DNA from: Trileptium ribeirensis
Lineage: Eukaryota; Nematoda; Enoplea; Enoplida; Thoracostomopsidae
Assembly: GCA_030248225.1 (NCBI GenBank)
Contig: JASANE010024981.1
Coordinates: 124,001 to 188,000, forward strand
DNA length: 64,000 nt
Direction: 5' to 3'
This document shows, piece by piece, positions 55,926 through 64,000 of the stretch (position 1 is the first letter of the stretch; each line of letters begins with the position of its first letter). Both the position numbers and the translations under genes were made by a program. The notes beneath the pieces were generated by a model that was not told where the DNA came from, did no database searches, and saw only the letters and a program-made list of their open reading frames with translations.

Positions 55926-57515
55926 AATCATGTTTTCTCCACTGTGGGTATAACAAAGTGTAATGCTCGAGGTGAGTAATTAGGTATAGAATATTGAACA
56001 GTTGAGCTCGAATATATTTTGACGTCTAACCGAAATTTAGCTTGAATACAAAGTTTTAATTCAACATTTTAAACTACTAAATTACGAAGTTAATAATACC
56101 GTTTTATGGGCATAAAAATATCACATATTATGGACATGTTGATCAGTCAGCAACCTATGTTACCCAAAAGATAATGTTAGTTCTAGCAATAAAGTACTAT
56201 ACATGGGACCAATATCTACATGTTTTTATAGCAGCCTATGTAGTTAACCGTAACAATTAGAGTCTTTAATACAACGGCGAAAAATAACGGAACTGTAGTA
56301 AAGCAATTGCCAACCTAGATTATACATCTTACCGCTGGCAGTTCTAACACTGGCTTAGTCTATCGTGGTATGAAAAACCGTTAAATTATTACGGTTGAAC
56401 ATTTTTATATTCCAGCTCGAACATACACCAAAAAATATCCGATTGAGTTTAAAGATTTTTCGGTAAATATGCATTAGAGTATTTTACAACAATAAATATT
56501 TTCTAAAAAAGCACGTATACTAACATTAATAAACTCATGTAAGAACTGGCTATGAGCTTACATCGACCTTTTGGCGTTATAGCTAATGCTAAGAGACAAA
56601 TTGTGATTTGAAATGATATCAGTCTAACTAACACTTTTGTGATATATGCTAGCTTTTTTAGATGAGCTGTCATCAATTACGATGGTATCCCAGCCAGTTC
56701 AATAAGATTTTCTCCATACTGAGTTTCTAAATCTAATATGAGGTACTTCCAAAATTGGTCCCGTGTTGGAGCGAAAAACAATTCTTTTAAACAGATTGTC
56801 TTTAAAACAAAATAGCGCAAAAACGTTGCTGCTCAGAAATAAGTGCCAAAAATGTCAGCAGAAGCAGTTTTGTTAGACCTGAAGCTCAGTCCATATTCGA
56901 AAATGTAAGTTGCCAATAATCTACTGGAACTATACATATATTTAATATATATTAACACATCCAGAGAGTGCTCGATTCAGCACGACCAATCGTTTGTCTT
57001 CGCATACGGACTGTAATAAACAAAAGCATACGGTTATAAAACAATGTCGAAATGATGTATCCCACCTCGCTCTGAATACTGGTTAAAGTTAAATGCGTCC
57101 ATAGTGAAGAAGCTAAAATACATGCGAATATCTGCTCGCTTTGCAATTAAGCAGAGTGCTAGCAAGGTGAAAACTGCAGCACCGCTTCATTGGATTGTCT
57201 AACAATGATCACACAAATTAGTGACATTCAATATTGGTAAATGACGAAGTTACTTTAGTCTGTAGTCGTTGGTATCATCCGCCCATTTCGTGATTCGTGT
57301 ATTTCTCCCACACTTTGGTGTTTCCATGAGCGTATTTGTTTCTCTAATAAAATGTGCAACAACTTCGCAAGCAACAACATATAACAAAATTAAAACAGAT
57401 GACACTGCTGTCGCATGCCCTTGTAGATATAAAACGGATCGGATGAAAACCGGTTATATAACTATAAAAGGCGCTCTGGTGACGTCAGGATTATATGCAT
57501 TTCACGAAACTAATA
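55926..57515. other. AT-rich sequence, no gene recognised
   Basis: No repeat array or supported frame. The frame 57269-57520 is open but has no recognised domain and no clear splice or start context. Confidence 0.35.
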
Positions 57516-57783
57516 TGTAACGGCCCGAGATTTTCAGGGATTATTAAAGGAACATCTAAAATAGAAATGTATCCAAATCTAGGGTCAAAAAAGGGGTCAG
57601 TTTAATAAGATGGGCGATCGAATACCGGGGGAGCGTGACCCGAGTATTTTATTGTGTATAATTTGTCGTTGTTGTGAAATAAAGATGTACCATGATTATA
57701 ATCTGTTGTATCGTCACGCTCCACCAGCCCGAGGTGCACGGGGTGATTTTGGCACCGCAATGAAATAATCGTGATATTAAGCA
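57516..57783 (+). repeat. LTR-like sequence followed by a primer-binding-like site
   Basis: It begins TGTAACGGCCCGAGA and ends ATATTAAGCA. TGGTATCCGCTCGGCC follows immediately, like a primer-binding site of the TGGTATC kind. It contains TATA-like (GTGTATAATT) and AATAAA signals, and an inverted repeat GGAGCGTGAC/GTCACGCTCC. No second copy and no gag or pol were found, so it would be a remnant of a degraded element. The match is based on ends and signals only. Confidence 0.4.
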
Positions 57784-58750
57784 TGGTATCCGCTCGGCCC
57801 CAAATGAATTTAATGATATAATATGTATTGTTATAATAATGAGTCATGTATTGTTCAGAAACGGCTGGGCACTCGGATGGGCCAGCGACGATGGCAATAG
57901 TTTCACGATCTCATTTTCCGGTTTCATTGCTTCAGTGCCCTACTGCTGGTCCCGGTGCGTACGCCTAATATCGTATAATAATAATCGATGTATTTGGATG
58001 TTGTAAAAATCTATTTTGTACTGCATGTTCGGACAGGTCGGTACGTTACGCGGAATCGTTGGCCAAAATTCCAATAAAAGGGGGAATTTTGTAGCAATTC
58101 GGATTTCAAGGACCTGTTCTGGCATGCAGTTGTAGCATTAATGAATCATAGAGTGAAGTAAGAAATCAAACTTACGGGAAAGAAAAGTGATAGAATTTGT
58201 CTAAAACGTTATTTTCATAGGTCTGCTTAAAAGCAAAATTTTATTAGTTTCGGACACTCATGGTAAGGTAGGCTTATCACATCATCAATAGGGTTCCCCA
58301 AGGCCTCAAAATTTTGCGTTCGGGCTAACTTATTCCCCACCAGTAAATACTTAGGGACCCCTAACCAGGCGTTTAAACACCCAATTTTCAAAGGCTCAAC
58401 TAAAATAACCAAAACTCCCCAATTTTTCAAGCTCTACACCTACAGGGAGTCTAACCATAACGATCTCGTCGAAAACCGGGGCCACCTAACCTTACCGGTC
58501 CGCGCAGGACCCTGATAATTCTCTCGGGACACCAGATTTTGTTAAATTTTGCACACAAAACGGCCTCTAACAGGCCACCTATTGGTTTTACATATAAAAT
58601 TTTATTTTCATCAGTAGGCGACCAGCCAGGGCATGGATCTGACTCCCCGGCCACCTACGATCCCTAGTTAATCTAAAAAACTAAATGATTCAAAAATTTT
58701 CCTATAAAATTTAAGCCCCTGGGCGCTGGTATACTGTAGCTCACAGAGAA
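57784..58750. other. Unassigned, partly C-rich region
   Basis: 58260-58680 has an unusual C-rich plus strand with GGCCACCTA repeated at 58481, 58574 and 58650. It may be a retroelement leader or LTR remnant. Frames on the minus strand here have no recognised motif. Confidence 0.3.
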
Positions 58751-58772
58751 CCTCGCGCCGACCAGCGCGAGG
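58751..58772. other. Perfect GC-rich hairpin
   Basis: CCTCGCGC, a six-base loop, GCGCGAGG. It lies in otherwise AT-rich DNA, just after a CTGTAGCTCACAGAGAA segment. Confidence 0.7.
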
Positions 58773-59660
58773 TTTCGTCATTTACGCTGGTCGCTTGTGT
58801 GTTTGCCACATATGGCCAATTTATGTGGGCGACAGCTGAGGTTTCTTTTCGTGTCGAATGTCTACACCAGAGCAGCGGCAATATCATTGTTGGGTGTGGT
58901 TTATTACACATATCTATATTGTGTTGGCGCGGCTGATGTCCGAGTTTAGTCTGATTTTGCGCGTATATCTATGTACATATAAGCTTTTGAGGTTGCAGCG
59001 ATTTTAAAATTTTAAATTTTGAAGAGAAATCTGAGGGTCCCAGATTGTAGAGGGGGGCTAATCGGAGTATAAAACAAAATGGCTCGGCACAGCGTCGGGA
59101 CCAGTCGAGAGAATTGGCCGCACAGTCGGCAGTTGCTTAGGGCGGTTGTCGCCATTTCGGAGTTTTGCTTTTCGTTTCTTTTTTGTTCTTTCTCACTTTT
59201 GATTTTGTGCAGTGGTGTCTCCGGCTGCGTAGACGCAGGGTGGAGCTCTCCCCTGGTGATTCTTCTTGCTTTCAAAAATTGCGATTAGTAAGGGCTGCCC
59301 TTGCGGGTGCTGGTGCGTCCGACGGATGCTTTGCGCACCCGTAAGTGCGAGCCCGTACAATTTCAAAAGAAAAAGCGTGCAAAATTGTTCATAGAAATTT
59401 CTAGTCTCGACTGGTTCCCCGTTCGCCGGGTCGCGCTTTGTATTTGAGACGCGGGGGGGCGTATAGTAGAGTAGCCTAATGTGCGCCCATAGATTTTACT
59501 GAACTCAGTCATTCGCACATTTTATTGCCTAACTTCATAACAGTACATTTTATAATGATGAAATTTCTCATAGCCTTTGTCCATACCTGTACGAACACAT
59601 GGGTAAAATTTCATGTTTTAGGGGCGACAAAAACTATCGTTACATATTTCGGAACCTCAA
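58773..59660. other. GC-richer segment with a TATA-like start, unassigned
   Basis: GAGTATAAAACAAAATGGC near 59066 resembles a promoter, and the following GC-rich DNA (to 59470) could be an LTR or 5' UTR of a retroelement. The frame 59079-59288 reads a hydrophobic Cys/Ser/Phe-rich stretch that could suggest a signal anchor but has no other support. Confidence 0.3.
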
Positions 59661-59672
59661 AAAATGGCTCAT

Positions 59673-59727
59673 GGAGCAAATTAAGGCACGGTTCTCAATG
59701 TGCTCTAATAGGGTACTAATTTGCTCC
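59673..59727. other. Inverted repeat GGAGCAAATTA
   Basis: GGAGCAAATTA at 59673-59683 and its exact complement TAATTTGCTCC at 59717-59727, with GGCTCA and TGAGCC lying further out. The segment could be a small foldback element. Confidence 0.6.
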
Positions 59728-59924
59728 AGGGGTGTCTTAAAGTGAGCCGTGTATTTTTATCAACTATAGTTGAGTTGAGTTCGCTTGATCGGGGTGACTT
59801 TTGGTTGATAATCTCGACGACGTTTTTGCGAAAGAGCTTTTGAAATGGAATTGTGTGTTAAAACTCTTTTTGGACAGCGGCAGCTATTAATTATTTTTCC
59901 GCACTGTTTTATACGAGCCATTGT

Positions 59925-60050
59925 ATATATTCTACTTAGAAAAATTTATCATTGGAAAAAATTTAAACTTTCTATTTACTTTCTAAATTTCACTTTCAAT
60001 TTAATAATCATAAGGAGGTTATAAGGGTTGAACAAGTTTTTGGAAAGTTT
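59925..60050 (+). repeat. Direct repeat, copy 1 of about 120 bp
   Basis: TACTTAGAAAAATTTATCA to GGTTATAAGGGTTGAACAA. It is repeated at 61277-61397 with few differences, including one CT indel. Confidence 0.75.
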
Positions 60051-61276
60051 ATGGCTTCGCCACAGGGACCCGGAAATCCGCAAAAAGAACCCTATAAGTT
60101 TATAACATTTGCAAATATGAAACAGCGGCAAGCATGATAATTTTGTTATACCATGGGGTTGGATTTGTGAAACACTATGTTATGAGCGCAGTACAGCGAA
60201 GCACATGCTCAGAATGCAGATGGTGAAAACAATGACACAGCCCGACGGCTGCAACAGTAACAAAAATAATTATAATCGCGCAATTAACAATAGGACTGTG
60301 CGGGTCTTATATCAGCTTCTAGGCCAGCTGTGTTCGGTAACCCCGCCTGCATGTGCGTCATTATGGATCGACAAATAAGCGTAATTTAGGGTACTGCTCC
60401 GGTTTTCGAACTACACCCAGTAGTCGGCTCGCGACACCCTTTCACGTGCCGTCCCATCTAGAAATGTTGCATCTAAGGGTATAAATAAATTTTAGTCTAT
60501 AACGGATGGAGTTACGAAAACACAGTGTTTTGTTTCTGTACTAATGGGTGTGCGGTAGATTTAGTAAGTGAATTAGATTTGCGACAGTGGTGTTACTTGG
60601 ATTTTGTCTTACAGGAGCAGGAGGCTGTGATACCCTTCAACAAAATAGTATCATGTGCAAGGTCGTGTAGCTATACGGAGTACGTTATTGCGGCTCGTAT
60701 TGCTATACGAAGTAGGTTAGGTTGAGCTATACGAAGTACGTTACCCCTGGTTTTAGACAACGAAAACCATATTTTCAGTTATCCCCTGTTTTAGACTACA
60801 CGAGCCGCTTTGACGGCTCGTGTAGCTATACGAACGATTTTGGCTCCAAAAATCGATAAATAGCGGTTTAGCAGCAGGGCTTATAGAATCGCTGTTTATC
60901 ATTATATACTACGTGTATACGAATAATCTGGTATAGACTAACGTAGGACTGCTGGAAAAAAACAGCGCATTGGGATCTCTTTTGGGCTTAAGTGCACGGT
61001 CATTTTATTGGTGTTGACCAAACGGTTACTGGAATCACTGGCTTATTATCACAGGCTACTGGATTATTGTTTTCGTTAATCATTTGTGTTGTGTCAGTGG
61101 AACCGAGCAAGCAGCCGACAAGGCAAGATGCATTTGAAACCTGCGTCGGGTAAAGGCATACTCATTGATCGATAAGGCCTAAGGTGTAAGTTTTTCAGAA
61201 CATAGGACATCGAGACGGAACATCTTCAGCGTACGATACCATAACGGTGCAGTCGCACAGACGTAAAACGGTTTAG
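60051..61276. other. Sequence between the two direct repeats
   Basis: It includes three or four copies of GCTATACGAAGTACGTTA-like words (60669-60745) and a perfect 12-bp hairpin (60796-60825). The frame 60525-60725 has no recognised motif. Confidence 0.4.
60796..60825. other. Perfect 12-bp stem hairpin
   Basis: CTACACGAGCCG, loop CTTTGA, CGGCTCGTGTAG. It is surrounded by repeated GCTATACGAAGTACGTTA-like words, one of which begins just after the stem. Confidence 0.8.
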
Positions 61277-61397
61277 TGTATATATTTTACTTAGAAAAAT
61301 TTATCACTGGAAAAAAATTTAAACTTTATTTACTTTCTAAATTTCACTTTCAATTTAATAATCATAAGGCGGTTATAAGGGTTGAACAACTTTTTCG
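61277..61397 (+). repeat. Direct repeat, copy 2 of about 120 bp
   Basis: Second copy of 59925-60050. The frame 61276-61566 begins in it and continues to 61566 with a basic peptide of unknown kind. Confidence 0.75.
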
Positions 61398-61692
61398 CCA
61401 AAAATCGATTGCTGAAAGTACAAAAATTAGATTTATGAAACGTCTAAAGAGTAGGTCGACGATGTCAAAGACTATACTGTATGTTCCTTTAATGGTACAA
61501 AATAACAATAGAAAACGTTTACGTATTTGTTGGCACGTGTTTACGGATGTTCCACATATTTTGTAGTATGTTCGTCTTTCTATTCAACTAGATTCAACTT
61601 TGGCGCAGATTAAGGGCACTGACGCAAATTAGGACCTATCCGGCGCACATTTGGAACTTTTTAGTAAAATTGGTGTCATGTTGGAATCTTGT
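61398..61692. other. Spacer, no gene recognised
   Basis: It contains the tail of the frame 61276-61566 and short GCGCA.ATTA words. Nothing else. Confidence 0.35.
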
Positions 61693-63598
61693 AATGGCTC
61701 ATTTACGTTAATTTGTGTGCACCGTGACCTAGCTATGTCCTAATAGTGGGCGGTGACTGTCAGCATGTCCGTGTAACAGCGTAGCTACGACGACGGACAT
61801 ATGTGACAGTCTGCCGGGACTGTGTGGATTTTTTTATCAGTCAGCGCTGACTATATAATATGTCCTTAATAGCCCAAAAACACAGTATAGCATATCGGAC
61901 GTAGATATCTTAATGTATAAATGATGTTATGGGGCAAGTTTTGTCAGCTGTCCAACGCTGTAAATTTAAATTTTGGCAATTGTCCAACGCTGTAAATTTA
62001 AATTTTGGCAGTTGTCCAGCGCGGGAAATTCAAATTTTGGCAGCGGTCCAGCGCAGGAAATTCAAATTTTGGCAGCTATTAAACGCTGCAAATTTAAATT
62101 CTGACACAGCGCGGGAAATTAAAATTTCGGCAGTTGTCCAGCGCGGGAAATTCAAACTTTGGCAGTTGTCCAGCACGGCAAATTCAAATTTTGGCAGTAG
62201 TCCAGCGCGGGAAATTCAAATTTTGGCGGTTGTATAGTGCGGGAAATTCAAATTTTGGCAGCTATCCAACGCTGCAAATTTAAATTTCGACACAGCGCGG
62301 GAAATTAAAATTTCGGCAGTTGTCCAGCGCGGGAAATTCAAACTTTGGCAGTTGTCCAGCACGGCAAATTCAAATTTTGGCAGTAGTCCAGCGCGGGAAA
62401 TTCAAATTTTGGCGGTTGTATAGTGCGGGAAATTCAAGTTTTGGCAGCTGTCCAACGCTGTAAATTTAAATTTTGGCAGTTGTCCAGCGCGGGAAATTCA
62501 AATTTTGGCAGCGGTCCAGCGCAGGAAATTCAAATTTTGGCAGCTATTAAACGCTGCAAATTTAAATTCTGACACAGCGCGGGAAATTAAAATTTCGGCA
62601 GTTGTCCAGCGCGGGAAATTCAAACTTTGGCAGTTGTCCAGCACGTCAAATTCAAATTCTGGCAGTTGTCCAGCACGGGAAATTCAAATTTTGGCAGTTG
62701 TCCAGAGCGGGAAATTCAAATTTTGGCAGTTGTCCAGCGCGGGAAATTTAAATTTTGCAGTTGTGCAGCGCGGGAAATTCAAATTTTGGCAGCTGTCCAG
62801 CGCGGAAAATTCAAATTTTGGCAGCTGTCCAGCGCGGGAAATTTAAATTTTGCAGTTGTGCAGCGCGGTAAATTCAAATTTTGGCAGTTGTTCAGCGCGG
62901 GAAATTCAAATTTTGGCAGTTGCCCAGCGCGTTAAATTGAAATTTTGGCAGTTGTCCAGCGTGGGGAATTCAAATTTTGGCAGTTGTGCAGCGCGGGAAA
63001 TTCAAATTTTAGCAGCTGTCCAGCGCGGGAAATTCAAATTTTGGCAGTTGTCCTGTGCGGGAAATTGAAATTTTGGCAGTTGTCCAGCTGTGGAAATTCA
63101 AATTTTGGCATTTGTCCAGCGCGGGAAATTCAAATTTTGGCAGCTGTCCAACGCTGCAAATTTAAACTTTGCAGTCGCGCAGGATATTCAAACTGTGGCA
63201 GTTGTTCAGCGCGGGAAATTCAAATTTTGATAGCTCTTCAACGCTTTAAATTTAAATTTTGGGAGTTGTCCAGCGCGGGAAATTCAAATTTTGACACTGG
63301 TCCAGCGTGGTAAATTCAAATTTTGGCAGTTGTCCAGCGCGGGAAACCCAATTTCAGCAGTCATACAATGCGCGAAATTTAAATTTTGACAGCTGTCTTG
63401 CGCGGCAATAGTGCGCCGAGACTCATCTATTTGTCCAGTCCAGTCCGCCATGACGCCCAGCTTATCAAACGCACCTAGCTAAGTAAATGCGGACAAAACA
63501 GATAGTCTGCCGTGACTGTTGATTGTCCCAACAAGTGAAACTAGACTGTTGAGACATAGCTAGGTCACGGCGAACACAATTTAACGTAAACGAGCCAT
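61693..63598. mobile_element. Inverted-repeat element with an internal 32-bp minisatellite
   Basis: The ends 61693-61738 and 63553-63598 are inverted copies over 46 bp with about five mismatches (outer ATGGCTC, inner GTGACCTAGCTATGTC). Between them are short unique flanks with AGTCTGCCG and GACTGT words on both sides, and a 1.45-kb array of 32-bp units. There is no transposase. Non-autonomous elements with internal tandem arrays are known in several invertebrates. Confidence 0.65.
61945..63405. repeat. 32-bp minisatellite, about 45 units
   Basis: The unit TTGTCCAGCGCGGGAAATTC continues as AAATTTTGGCAG. Variants include AACGCTGCAAATTTAAA and a deleted CACAGCGCGGG form. Groups of units are repeated as blocks (for example about 62000-62250 recurs in part at 62280-62440 and 62480-62640), showing higher-order duplication. 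The frames at 61929-62237, 62505-62846, 62627-62935, 62850-63068 and 62945-63313 are array translations, not genes. Confidence 0.95.
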
Positions 63599-64000
63599 AA
63601 ATAAGTTGAGATTTATCAATTGAAAACGATTAATATTTAGATCATTATAGAGCTTAGGTTATACCCTACAAATCGATATAAAAATCGTAGCGTTCCGTTC
63701 AAATTATCATATACAATTAACATAATAAAAAATACAAAAAATGCTAAAAAATGAAAAAAAAATCACATTTTAACTAATGAAACAGATAAAACCAATAAGC
63801 AAACGGCGCGCATTGTGCGGCGTTCACGTTATAATGTCCCCAACGTTTGGAACCTATGTATCCCACACAGTGTCAGACACACTGTTGACAACAGGGTGTC
63901 TTAGACACCCCCATGTTTTTAATAAATTTTTTCAACAGTAGCTAGTTACGCGTATTAGCACTTGCCGACAGTGTCAGGCACACCGTGTCGTCTGGCAGTT
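63599..64000. other. Right edge, no gene recognised
   Basis: AT-rich, then GTGTC/GACAC-rich sequence from 63860, with a small perfect hairpin GGGTGTC-TTA-GACACCC at 63894-63910. It may be the start of a repeat that continues outside the window. Confidence 0.4.

Noticed and set aside
55387..55953. Long Phe/Cys/Ser-rich and Lys-rich ORFs
   Set aside because: All are translations of the 20-bp minisatellite in rotating frames.
60669..60745. TATACGAAGT words resembling half of a loxP recombination site
   Set aside because: Only the TATACGAAGT core agrees. There is no paired inverted arm with an 8-bp spacer, and no recombinase is nearby.
61945..63405. Regular 32-bp repeats considered as a CRISPR array
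   Set aside because: The repeats are head to tail without unique spacers, the host is eukaryotic, and there are no cas genes.

Overview
The window is AT-rich, intron-rich animal DNA with long intergenic and intronic spaces full of decayed mobile elements and tandem repeats. A nematode is the most likely source. The terminal exon at 48273-48688 encodes a globin of the kind common in nematodes. Splice acceptors are short and of the TTTTCAG type, one apparent intron is only about 39 bases, and two TTAGGC-like (GCCTAA) motifs lie near 25.9-26.0 kb. There are no bacterial-style operons, and I recognised no RNA genes.

Left part, 1-32 kb. A set of phase-compatible minus-strand exons (31672 down to 2439) looks like one gene of the BPI/LBP/CETP lipid-binding family, spread over at least 29 kb. 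It is proposed from splice sites and protein pattern, not proven. Its largest intron (about 26.5 to 11.1 or 7.3 kb) holds a decayed Polinton/Maverick-type element (17.4-23.2 kb: protein-primed DNA polymerase, integrase and major-capsid-like remnants). It also holds a 1.4 kb inverted-repeat element (14.59-15.99 kb) carrying about a dozen copies of the palindrome GTTCGCGAAC, a foldback MITE, a 16-bp minisatellite and copies of at least two interspersed repeat families.

Middle part, 32.4-46.6 kb. This is a retrotransposon nest. A young BEL/Pao element (32422-40237, two nearly identical 147-bp LTRs) carries an intact 1829-residue Gag-Pol. In the env position it carries a second ORF with SGNH/GDSL-hydrolase-like motifs, preceded by a strong splice acceptor. 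A second, broken BEL element on the minus strand (42886-46249) carries a diverged homologue of this ORF, so the module belongs to more than one BEL lineage. The second element appears to interrupt an older retroelement whose ORFs lie at 41248-42902 and perhaps 46250-46466.

Right part, 46.6-64 kb. A globin terminal exon is followed by a 3.8-kb satellite of about 111-bp units (49067-52900), which contains T-poor scrambled stretches that look like consensus or assembly errors. Further right are a 20-bp minisatellite (55.46-55.92 kb), an LTR-like sequence with an adjacent primer-binding site (57.5 kb), several strong hairpins, and a 1.9-kb inverted-repeat element (61693-63598) whose interior is a 32-bp minisatellite. 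Ancestral relatives of that minisatellite sit next to the Polinton remnant at 23.3-23.7 kb.
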